Of a stretch of 64,000 bases of DNA, positions 33,670 to 40,908 are shown piece after piece. Under the pieces are notes generated by a model. The model saw nothing but the letters and a program-made list of their open reading frames with translations. It ran no database searches and was not told where the DNA came from. This DNA comes from PALSA-505 sp036496025. Lineage in GTDB: Bacteria; Actinomycetota; Actinomycetes; Streptosporangiales; Streptosporangiaceae. A program made the translations under genes and the position numbers. Numbering within the stretch: position 1 is the stretch's first letter; each line of letters starts with the position of its first letter. The stretch covers positions 1 to 64,000 of the forward strand of contig DASXLW010000080.1 in the NCBI GenBank assembly GCA_036496025.1. The letters are read 5' to 3'.

Positions 33670-34629
33670 TCACGCCGCCGCGGCGCGGCTCCGGAACATC
33701 CGCTGGTACTCGTGCGGGGTGACCTGATGGACCCGGGCGAAGTGCGTGCGCAGCCGGTGCGCCGAACCGAAGCCGCACCGGGAGGCGATCCGGTCGATGG
33801 TGTCGTCGGTGTTCTCCAGCAGGTCCTGCGCGCGCCGGACGCGCTCGCGGCACAGCCATTGCAGCGGCGTGGTGCCGGTCGCCTGGCGGAACCGCCGCGC
33901 GTAGGTGCGCGGGCTCATCGCCGCCTGCCGGGCCAGGTCCTCGACCGTCAGCGGCAGCTCCAGGTGGCCCCTGGCCCAGTCCAGCGAGGCACCCAGGCCC
34001 GGGGCGGCGGCCAGCAGCGGCTGCTCGATGTACTGCGCCTGGCCGCCTTCGCGGTGCGGGGGCACGACCAGGCGGCGGGCGAGCATGTTCGCGATCCGGG
34101 TCCCGTGGTCTTGCCGCACGATGTGCAGGCACAGGTCCAGCCCCGCCGCGGACCCGGCGGAGGTGAGGATCTGCCCGTCGTCGATGTACAGCACGTTGGG
34201 TTCCACCCGGACCGCAGGCCAGCGCCGGGCCAGTTCGGCCGCGTGCATCCAGTGCGTGGCTGCGGGGCGCCCGTCGAGCAGGCCGGCGGCGGCCAGGGTG
34301 AAGGCGCCGGTGCAGATCGAGGCGATCCGCGCCCCGCGGTCGTACGCGGCGCGCAGGGCCTGAAGCAGCGCGGCGGGCGGATCACCCTGCCGGTCGGCAC
34401 AGGCCGGGACGATCACCGTCTCCGCCTGGCTGAGCTCCCGCAGCCCGGCCTGGCCGTCGAAGCGCAGCCCCTCGGCGGTGCGCACCGGCCCGTCCTGGAC
34501 CGCGCAAAGCTGCAGGTCGTACCACCAGGGCACGGGGAAGTCCCGGCGGCCGGGCTCGAAGACCTCGCAGGGGATGGCCAGCTCGAACATCGGCATGCCG
34601 GGGGTGACGGGAATGGCAATCCGGTGCAT
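33670..34629 (-). CDS. GlxA-type regulator: DJ-1/PfpI domain plus AraC helix-turn-helix
   Basis: A 319-residue transcription factor. Residues 1-175 are a DJ-1/PfpI-like ligand domain (MHRIAIPVTPGMPMFELAIP, RIASICTGAFTLAAAGLLDG with Cys at the elbow, LYIDDGQILTSAGSAAGLDL). Residues about 210-315 are an AraC double helix-turn-helix (LTVEDLARQAAMSPRTYARRFRQATG and IASRCGFGSAHRLRTHFARVHQVTPHEYQRMF). GlxA-type regulators control small-molecule detoxification or catabolism; the divergent exporter at 34700 is the likely target, through a palindrome starting at 34630. Confidence 0.92.
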   Translation of the reverse strand: MHRIAIPVTPGMPMFELAIPCEVFEPGRRDFPVPWWYDLQLCAVQDGPVRTAEGLRFDGQAGLRELSQAETVIVPACADRQGDPPAALLQALRAAYDRGARIASICTGAFTLAAAGLLDGRPAATHWMHAAELARRWPAVRVEPNVLYIDDGQILTSAGSAAGLDLCLHIVRQDHGTRIANMLARRLVVPPHREGGQAQYIEQPLLAAAPGLGASLDWARGHLELPLTVEDLARQAAMSPRTYARRFRQATGTTPLQWLCRERVRRAQDLLENTDDTIDRIASRCGFGSAHRLRTHFARVHQVTPHEYQRMFRSRAAAA

Positions 34630-34662
34630 GGCAGAAATCTACCCTAAGTTGTCGTTTCTGCC
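34630..34662. promoter_or_regulatory. Probable GlxA-regulator operator
   Basis: GGCAGAAA (34630-34637) and TTTCTGCC (34655-34662) are exact inverted arms with centres 25 bp apart. They fill the short gap between the divergent regulator and exporter starts. Confidence 0.6.
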
Positions 34663-34699
34663 ACTGGGCGCGGTATCGCCGCCCGGCGACGATGGACGT

Positions 34700-35884
34700 A
34701 TGACCTACGACGCCGCTGTCGACAGGCGTAGCCAGGTGCTGAGCTGGATCGCGCTCGGGGTCGTCTACGTGGCCTGGGGATCGACCTACCTGGCCATCCG
34801 GGTGGGGGTGGGGCACCTGCCGCCGTTCTTCCTGGCCGGCATCCGGTACATGATCGCGGGCACGCTGCTGTATCCCGTCGCCCGGTGGGCGGGCGCCCGC
34901 GGCCGCGAGCCCGGTGAGGGCAGTGCGAGGCCGGGCTGGAAAGCGTGGTTCGCCGGCGCCGTGATCGGCATCCTGCTGCTGTTCGCCGGGAACGGCGGCG
35001 TAACCGTGGCGGAGACCACGCTGCCCTCCGGACTGGCCGCCGTGCTGGTGGCCACCGTGCCGCTGTGGATGATCGTCTTCGCCTGGCCGGTGCAGGGCCA
35101 GCGCGTCACCTGGCGCTCCGCGGCCGGCCTGGTGACCGGGCTGGCCGGCGTGGCGATCCTGGTCGGCGGCACCGCGGGCGGCCGCCTGTCCGGCGTGCTG
35201 ATCGTGCTCGGCGCGGCGGCGGCCTGGGGGTTCGGGTCGGTGCTGGGTCACCGGCTGCCGCTGCCGCGCCAGGCGATGCTGGCCGCGGCCATCGAGATGC
35301 TGGCCGGCGGCGCGGTGCTGCTGGCCGTGGCGGCCGGCACGGGGGAGTTCGGCCGCATCCGGTGGGCCTCGGTCCCGGCGTCGTCCTGGCTCGCGCTGGC
35401 CTACCTCGTCCTCGCCGGCTCGATCCTGGCCTTCACCGCCTACGGCTACGCCCTGGCCCGCCTGCCCCTGCCCACCGTGTCGACATATGCCTATGTCAAC
35501 CCGGTCGTCGCGGTGCTGGCCGGGATCGTGGTGCTGGGCGAGCGATTCACCTGGCGGGAAGGCCTGGGCGCGGCCCTCGTGATCGCCTCGGTCGTCATCA
35601 TCCTGCACCGGTCCCGCGCCACGTCGCGGGCGGCCAACCGGGCGCGCGTGCCGGGGCTACGGCGAGCCCGGCCGGCCGGCGAGCTCGGCCACCTCGGCGA
35701 CCGCGGCCGCGAGCGCGCCCGGCTCCCCGGTGTCCACCGTCACCAGCGGCGCCTCCAGGCCGAGCGGGGTGACGGTGGCCGCGAGTTCGCCCACCCGCGC
35801 CAGCATCCGGGAGGGATTGATCACGTCGCGGTGAATGGGGTGACGGCTGACGCCGTGCCTGTAGCGCGCCCGGCTGACCGCTAG
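34700..35884 (+). CDS. EamA/DMT-family exporter with antisense-overlapping tail
   Basis: The first about 310 residues are a ten-helix drug/metabolite transporter with two EamA repeats (WIALGVVYVAWGSTYLAIRV at the start; AAWGFGSVLGHR and YAYVNPVVAVLAGIVVLGERF in the second half). Such exporters move amino acids, metabolites or drugs. The frame then continues 75 more Arg/Ala-rich residues that overlap the opposite-strand kinase gene (35657-36193), ending at 35884. Those residues look like read-on: the real stop may have been lost. ATG 34700 starts MTYDAAVDRRSQ. It is divergent from the GlxA regulator. Confidence 0.88.
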   Translation: MTYDAAVDRRSQVLSWIALGVVYVAWGSTYLAIRVGVGHLPPFFLAGIRYMIAGTLLYPVARWAGARGREPGEGSARPGWKAWFAGAVIGILLLFAGNGGVTVAETTLPSGLAAVLVATVPLWMIVFAWPVQGQRVTWRSAAGLVTGLAGVAILVGGTAGGRLSGVLIVLGAAAAWGFGSVLGHRLPLPRQAMLAAAIEMLAGGAVLLAVAAGTGEFGRIRWASVPASSWLALAYLVLAGSILAFTAYGYALARLPLPTVSTYAYVNPVVAVLAGIVVLGERFTWREGLGAALVIASVVIILHRSRATSRAANRARVPGLRRARPAGELGHLGDRGRERARLPGVHRHQRRLQAERGDGGREFAHPRQHPGGIDHVAVNGVTADAVPVARPADR

Positions 35885-36193
35885 CTGCGGGTCGCACCGG
35901 CAGAACACCTCGACCGCTCCGGCGAACTCGCGCAGCGCCCGTTCGCGCCGGGCCCCGCGCCACCAGCCCTCGGCGACCACGTCGGGGAACTGCGCGGACA
36001 GCCGGAACACAACCTCGGCCGCGGCGTCGCCTACCCGATCCGACCAGTCCTCGTCACCAAGGCCCAGGACATCGGCCAGCGCTTCCTTGATCGGATCCAG
36101 GCTGAGCAGCGGCCAGCGCAGCGCCCCCGTCACCGCGGCGGCGACCGTCGACTTGCCGGTGCCGGGCGCACCCGACACCACGATGAGGGTCAT
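35657..36193 (-). CDS. Small P-loop kinase-like ATPase
   Basis: A 178-residue AAA_33-type P-loop protein. Walker A is GAPGTGKST at residues 9-17. LLSLDPIKEAL follows the second strand, and AEGWWRG marks the region of the usual substrate-binding Asp. The rest resembles small nucleotide or chloramphenicol-type phosphotransferases; the substrate is unknown. ATG 36193 begins MTLIVVSG. Its 3' 228 bp overlap the tail of the exporter frame on the other strand. Confidence 0.8.
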   Translation of the reverse strand: MTLIVVSGAPGTGKSTVAAAVTGALRWPLLSLDPIKEALADVLGLGDEDWSDRVGDAAAEVVFRLSAQFPDVVAEGWWRGARRERALREFAGAVEVFCRCDPQLAVSRARYRHGVSRHPIHRDVINPSRMLARVGELAATVTPLGLEAPLVTVDTGEPGALAAAVAEVAELAGRPGSP

Positions 36194-36223
36194 CGTTCAC
36201 CCCGGGCGAAGGCGAAGGCGGCC

Positions 36224-36259
36224 GAGCCGCCCGCCGCCGGCAAGGGCGACGGGCGGCTC
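36224..36259 (-). terminator. GC hairpin after the secreted-protein gene
   Basis: GAGCCGCCCG (36224-36233) pairs exactly with CGGGCGGCTC (36250-36259), with a 16-base loop. It is 18 bases past the stop of the secreted-protein gene. There is no T-run. Confidence 0.55.
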
Positions 36260-36276
36260 CAGCACCACGCAGACCC

Positions 36277-37923
36277 TCAGGGGAGCGGTACGTTGAAGAC
36301 CCGCGTCCCCCAGTTTTGCTGCCCGTTGGTGGTCTGGCTGGACCTGGGCGGGATGTACTCGGTGGCCAGCCAGGCAGAGTGCGACGTGTCGCTCGGCACC
36401 GCGAACGAGTAATCGCCCCAGCGCGTCGACTTCCGGAAGTAAGGCCCGGTCCCTGACGCCGCCACGACCGGCGGGCCGAAGTTGGCCGCCCCGGCCTTGA
36501 GGGTGGCGAACGCAGCGCTCGGGAACCGGTTGCGGCTGGTCAAGGTGAAGACGACCGCCGCGTTCCCCGCCGCGTCGGGCTGCACTGCCGGGTAGATCGC
36601 GTACTGGCCGGCGGAAGCGATGTAGCCCTGGCGGACGATCGACGCGCCGGCGATCCCGTTCGCGCCGAGCCGCGGCCTGACCTGGAACCAGGCACCTCCG
36701 GCGCGGACCCTGCGGTCGCCGGCCGGCCGTACCGCGGTCGTCAGCTCGCCCCAGACCGTGCCGCCGATGAACTGCGTCGACTGCATCCGGTCATCGCCCG
36801 AGTCCAGCGTGCTCGTGGACCCCTTCTGCGGGGACTTCGGCGGGTTGGCATAGCGTTGAGAGTTGATGACCGTGCTGGTCAGCGTGGGGATACCGCCCTT
36901 GCCGACCTGGTTCCGATTGGTCATGGCCCACACGCTGATCTGGTGGCTACCCTGACCGCCGTCCAGCCCGCCGAGGAAGTACTCGGCGTTCGGCTTCCCC
37001 GTGGACAGGGCAGGCTGCGGCGCCACGACCGGCTGGGAGGCGGGCGTCAGGCCGAAGCGCACGAAGTGCGTGAGCGGCTTGCCGGCGACCAGATCCGCCT
37101 TGTCGATCGCCCACATCTCGGAGCCGAAGAACTGCGGCCCGGTGATCGAGAACTCGTCGGCGGTCACGTACAGGTTGTGCTGGTCGATCCCGATCCTCGG
37201 CTGGTCACCGAAGCACGGGCAGCCGTTGCCCCGGCCCTCGTCCGTGGTGTCGATCGAGTACTCGTTCCACAGCCCGAGCGGGTTCGGGCTGTGCCGGACG
37301 GCGATCAGCAGCGAACTCGCGGTGCTCGTGTCGTTCAGGAACAGGATCGTCGCGAACCAGGTCTGGGTGGTGGGATCGAACCAGCAGCGCGGATCGCTGG
37401 TGAACTCCTTGCCGCCCACATTGAACAGGTCGTTGACGTTGAACGGCCCGCGGACCGACTTCCCGTTCGTGCGGTAGATGCGGTACGCGGAGTTGACCGG
37501 CTCGAGTACGAACCTATTGCCTTTGCACAGCCCCTGGTCCGGGGGTTCGAACTTCAGGTTGTAGTTGGTGAACTGGCTGTCGCGGCTGCTGACGCCGTTG
37601 AAGTTGACCCGGGGAGCGATGGTGGCCGTGGCCGCGCCCGCTGTCGTCGCGATGCGGGGTACCGCCTCCGTGGCCGAGAACCGGCCCGACGGCAGCCTGC
37701 GGGCACCCTTCGGGAATGCCCGGGCCGGCGCCCTATTCGCCGGCCGCGGATTCCTGGGCAGCAGCCGGGCTACGCCCGTCGTGCCGGTGTAGTGCATCAC
37801 CACGGGGCCTGCGCCACCGCGCGCGACAGACGCCTGTGCCACCGTCGGCACCACGCCTCCCGCAGTGATCAGCGCCAGCGATGCCACCACGGCTCCGCCG
37901 GGGATTAACCGTCTGATCTTCAT
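36277..37923 (-). CDS. Secreted protein of unknown function
   Basis: A 548-residue protein with a clear Sec signal: MKIRR basic n-region, hydrophobic core VVASLALITAGGVV and a probable AQA cleavage site near residue 32. The mature part is rich in Asn, Thr, Trp and Gly, with repeated short strand-like blocks (FNGVSSRDSQFTNYNLKFEP, FTSDPRCWFDPTTQTWFATI). Several Cys are present (GLCKGN, DPRCWF, NGCPCFG), so disulfides are possible. The overall feel is a beta-propeller or carbohydrate-related fold, but I recognise no catalytic motif. ATG 37923 is preferred over an upstream in-frame start. It is transcribed alone. Confidence 0.75.
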   Translation of the reverse strand: MKIRRLIPGGAVVASLALITAGGVVPTVAQASVARGGAGPVVMHYTGTTGVARLLPRNPRPANRAPARAFPKGARRLPSGRFSATEAVPRIATTAGAATATIAPRVNFNGVSSRDSQFTNYNLKFEPPDQGLCKGNRFVLEPVNSAYRIYRTNGKSVRGPFNVNDLFNVGGKEFTSDPRCWFDPTTQTWFATILFLNDTSTASSLLIAVRHSPNPLGLWNEYSIDTTDEGRGNGCPCFGDQPRIGIDQHNLYVTADEFSITGPQFFGSEMWAIDKADLVAGKPLTHFVRFGLTPASQPVVAPQPALSTGKPNAEYFLGGLDGGQGSHQISVWAMTNRNQVGKGGIPTLTSTVINSQRYANPPKSPQKGSTSTLDSGDDRMQSTQFIGGTVWGELTTAVRPAGDRRVRAGGAWFQVRPRLGANGIAGASIVRQGYIASAGQYAIYPAVQPDAAGNAAVVFTLTSRNRFPSAAFATLKAGAANFGPPVVAASGTGPYFRKSTRWGDYSFAVPSDTSHSAWLATEYIPPRSSQTTNGQQNWGTRVFNVPLP

Positions 37924-38062
37924 CCGATCCCGCCTCTTCCGGATAGAACGTGCCCTGCAGCCCTGTTCGCGAAGATATCGCGGCCCGGTAAAGATCGACA
38001 TCAATCGTGGCGCAACCGTGACCCGGGCGTTCACCACATGCCGGCGGCCGGGTGGTCAGCGG

Positions 38063-39691
38063 CTACCGCGTGCTGGCGGCCAGATGGTCGGCGGCGCGGG
38101 CCGCGACGGCCATGATGGTCAGCGCGGGGTTGGCGCTGCCTTGGGTGGGCAGCGCGCTGCCGTCGGTGATGAACAGGTTGGGCACCGCGAAGCTGCGGCA
38201 GTCGCGGTCCACGACGCCGTGCCGCTCGTCCGCGGCCATCCGCGCCCCGCCGACCAGGTGCGCGTAGCGCTTGATCGTGATCACCTCGTCCGCGCCCGCG
38301 GCGTGCAGGATCGCCTCCATCGCGTGCTGGGCGGCCTTCACCAGCTGCTGGTCGTTGTCGCACTGGGAGTAAGAGAACCGCGCCACGGGCAGGCCGTGCC
38401 GGTCCTTCTCCTCAGCCAGCGTGACCCGGTTGCCTGGCAGCGGCAGGAACTCGCACAGCGCGCCCAGGCACGCCCAGTGCACGTAGTCGCTCATGTACGC
38501 GCGCAGCGCCTCGCCCCAGTGCCCCTGCGCGGCGACGTGCTCGGCCCAGGTGATCGGCAGCGGCGAGACCGTCTGGATGGCGAAGCCGCGCTTGTAGGGC
38601 TGGGACGGGTCGGTCTCGTAGAACTGCTCGCTGCTGACCTCGGGCGGCGGTGCCTTGTACATCCGGACCTCGGCGTCGAACCGGCCGGCCGTCTGCGGCG
38701 CACCCTGCACCATCAGGTAGCGCCCGACCTGATCGAAGTCGTTGCACAGTCCATCCGGGAAGCGTTTCGACGCCGACAGCAGCAGCAGCCGGGGGGTTTC
38801 GATCGAGTAGCCGGCCAGTACGACCACCCGGGCCCGCTGGAGGTGGGGCACGCCGTCGCGGACGTAGTGCACGCCTACGGCCCGGCCGGTGCGCTCGTCC
38901 ACCTCGATCCCGGTGACCATCGAGTCCGGGCGGATCTCGGCGCCGTGCGCGAGCGCGTCCGGGATGTGCGTGATCAGCGGCGAGGCCTTCGCGTTGACCT
39001 TGCACCCCTGCAGGCAGAACCCCCGGTAGATGCAATGCGGCCGGTTGCCGAAGCGCCCATTGGCGATCGCGACCGGCCCGACCTTCGCCGTGATGCCGGC
39101 CTTGCGGGCGCCGCGCAGGAACACCTCTCCGTTGCCGCCGACCGGGTGCGGGCTCTGCGGGTACGTGTGCGGATCCCCCCACGGCCAGTCCTGGCCGGCC
39201 ACCGGCAACTCGGCCTCGAGGTCCTGGTAGTAGGGCTTGAGGTCGGCGTAACCGATCGGCCAGTCGGCGCCGACTCCGTCGTTGGTCCAGATGGCGAAGT
39301 CGCTGGGGTGAAAGCGCGGGGTATAGCCGGCGTAGTGCACCATCGACCCGCCGACGCCGCGGCCGGAGTTGTTCGAGCCCAGCGGCACCGGGTCGTCGCC
39401 GTCGATGACCCGCGGTTCGGTCCAGTACAGGTGATGCGAGCCCGCCTCGTCGCTGACCCAGTCGGCGTCCGGGTCCCAGAACGGCCCGGCGTCCAGGCCG
39501 ACGACCCGCCAGCCGCGCCGGGCCAGCCGCTGCAGCACCGTCGAGCCGCCCGCGCCGCAGCCCACCACGGCCAGGTCCACCTCGTCGTCGTCGTCGAACC
39601 GGCGCATCTCGGAGCGCAGCCTGTGATTGGTGCGGGTGCCGTCGTTCGGCAGCAGCCACGCCGACTGGTTGCGGTCCCGGACGCCGGCCAT
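38063..39691 (-). CDS. GMC-family oxidoreductase (FAD), probable gluconate-type dehydrogenase subunit
   Basis: A 542-residue FAD enzyme. The dinucleotide-binding loop is VVGCGAGGSTVLQRLARRGW near residue 42, then GSNNSGRGVGGSMVHYAG and, at the C-terminus, FITDGSALPTQGSANPALTIM with the usual His/Asn substrate pair region. A Cys-rich patch CIYRGFCLQGC lies mid-protein, at the position where membrane-bound sugar dehydrogenases carry an iron-sulfur cluster; the binding is unproven. It overlaps the upstream subunit-3 gene by one base (TGATG), which implies a complex. Likely oxidises a sugar or alcohol and passes electrons to the membrane. Confidence 0.88.
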   Translation of the reverse strand: MAGVRDRNQSAWLLPNDGTRTNHRLRSEMRRFDDDDEVDLAVVGCGAGGSTVLQRLARRGWRVVGLDAGPFWDPDADWVSDEAGSHHLYWTEPRVIDGDDPVPLGSNNSGRGVGGSMVHYAGYTPRFHPSDFAIWTNDGVGADWPIGYADLKPYYQDLEAELPVAGQDWPWGDPHTYPQSPHPVGGNGEVFLRGARKAGITAKVGPVAIANGRFGNRPHCIYRGFCLQGCKVNAKASPLITHIPDALAHGAEIRPDSMVTGIEVDERTGRAVGVHYVRDGVPHLQRARVVVLAGYSIETPRLLLLSASKRFPDGLCNDFDQVGRYLMVQGAPQTAGRFDAEVRMYKAPPPEVSSEQFYETDPSQPYKRGFAIQTVSPLPITWAEHVAAQGHWGEALRAYMSDYVHWACLGALCEFLPLPGNRVTLAEEKDRHGLPVARFSYSQCDNDQQLVKAAQHAMEAILHAAGADEVITIKRYAHLVGGARMAADERHGVVDRDCRSFAVPNLFITDGSALPTQGSANPALTIMAVAARAADHLAASTR

Positions 39692-40380
39692 CAGTACCCT
39701 TCCTGCACCGGGTCGTCGGCCGGATGGTGGTCGGCGACCTCGAACGGCTCGCGGGCGTCCACGCCGGCGTGCTTGTAGCCGCGCGGATAGGCCGGGCCGG
39801 GGAAGCCGATCTCGTCCCACACCCGCGGATGGGAGTAGAACGCCGTGCAGGCGTACCGGGTCCACAGGCTCCACACGTGGGCAGCGTTGAGCCCGTGCCA
39901 GTCCTTGCTCCCGGTGTCCTGGACGGTCTGGATGAGCGTGCGCTGGTCCTGCGCCGGGCACCGCGCGAACTCGCGGCCGAACATGGCCTGCGCATCCTCG
40001 TCCAGATAACGCAGCGTGTCCCGCCAGGCCTGCGCGTCCTCCGGCATGTCGGCATACCGCCAGCCGTCGGTCTCCATCCGGGCCAGCCGCGCGTCGATGA
40101 GGACGACCGCCGGGATGCGCCGCGCGCCTTCGCCGGCCTGGCCCAGCAACTGGTCGCACAGCGCGGTCGCGGCGGCCTCCTCCGCCGCAGTGAAGAACCC
40201 CAGCTCCTGAGGCATCCGGAGCCGAGACAGCACCACGCCCGCGGTGACCGGATCCCAGTGCCCGGCCTGGGCCGCCGTGTCGAAGCCGGGGAATCTGCCG
40301 TCCCAGCCTCCCGGTGCAGACTCCTGGCCTGGTGCGGGGGGAGTCGCCGGCGCCGGGTTCCCGGCGGGTTCGCCGCTCAC
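39691..40380 (-). CDS. Gluconate 2-dehydrogenase subunit 3-like protein
   Basis: A 229-residue protein with residues about 55-215 matching the subunit-3 family: MPQELGFFTAAEEAAATALCDQLLG, YADMPEDAQAWRDTLRYLDEDA and AFYSHPRVWDEIGFPGPAYPRGY, a conserved end. In known complexes this small subunit stabilises and exports the FAD subunit. No Tat signal is visible here, unlike many relatives. GTG 40380 overlaps the upstream membrane-protein stop by GTGA, and its own stop overlaps the GMC start. So the three genes form a tight operon. Confidence 0.88.
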   Translation of the reverse strand: MSGEPAGNPAPATPPAPGQESAPGGWDGRFPGFDTAAQAGHWDPVTAGVVLSRLRMPQELGFFTAAEEAAATALCDQLLGQAGEGARRIPAVVLIDARLARMETDGWRYADMPEDAQAWRDTLRYLDEDAQAMFGREFARCPAQDQRTLIQTVQDTGSKDWHGLNAAHVWSLWTRYACTAFYSHPRVWDEIGFPGPAYPRGYKHAGVDAREPFEVADHHPADDPVQEGY

Positions 40381-40880
40381 CGTTCGCGGCGCAGGATCGC
40401 GGCCAGCAGGCCCATGCCGCCCACCATGGTCACCAACAGCGGAGCCAGCAGCGGCGGGCCCATTTCCATGTTGTAGCGGGCATTGGACCAGCCGCCCGGC
40501 TTTTGGGCGATGCCGCGGGCGTGCAGGTAGGTACCCTGCAGCCCATTCGCGACGATGGCCGCGGACGCGACAGGCAGCGCGGTCTTGGCCATCCGCCGGC
40601 TGAACACCCCGGCGATGCCCGCCGCGGCGCCGACCGGCCCGAGCGCCACCGGCAGCCACATCATCCGGTTGCCGAAGCTGGCGCTGTCGTGCTCGAAGAA
40701 GATCTCGGCCGCGGTGACCAGCGCGCCGGCGGCGGTCAGCGCCGACAGGCTGCGCTCGAAGTGACCGGTCTCGATGTTGCGGACCACCCTGTCGATGGCG
40801 TGCTCCCGCCTGGTGCCCGCGCCCGGCGTGATGCGGTGCATCAGCCGACCGGGCCCGCTGTGCCGGGCATTGCCGTCCAT
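40377..40880 (-). CDS. Four-helix membrane protein of the GMC operon
   Basis: A 167-residue protein with a basic N-terminus and four hydrophobic segments: SLSALTAAGALVTAAEIFF, WLPVALGPVGAAAGIAGVF, LPVASAAIVANGLQGTYL and PLLAPLLVTMVGGMGLLAAIL. HARGIAQKPGGWSNARYN joins the last two. It is translationally coupled to the subunit-3 gene by GTGA and comes first in the operon. A likely role is membrane anchor for the dehydrogenase; it has no heme-binding Cys motif, so electrons must leave another way. Confidence 0.78.
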   Translation of the reverse strand: MDGNARHSGPGRLMHRITPGAGTRREHAIDRVVRNIETGHFERSLSALTAAGALVTAAEIFFEHDSASFGNRMMWLPVALGPVGAAAGIAGVFSRRMAKTALPVASAAIVANGLQGTYLHARGIAQKPGGWSNARYNMEMGPPLLAPLLVTMVGGMGLLAAILRRER

Positions 40881-40908
40881 CCGGCCTCCCTTCCCGCTGC
40901 CTGGCCGG

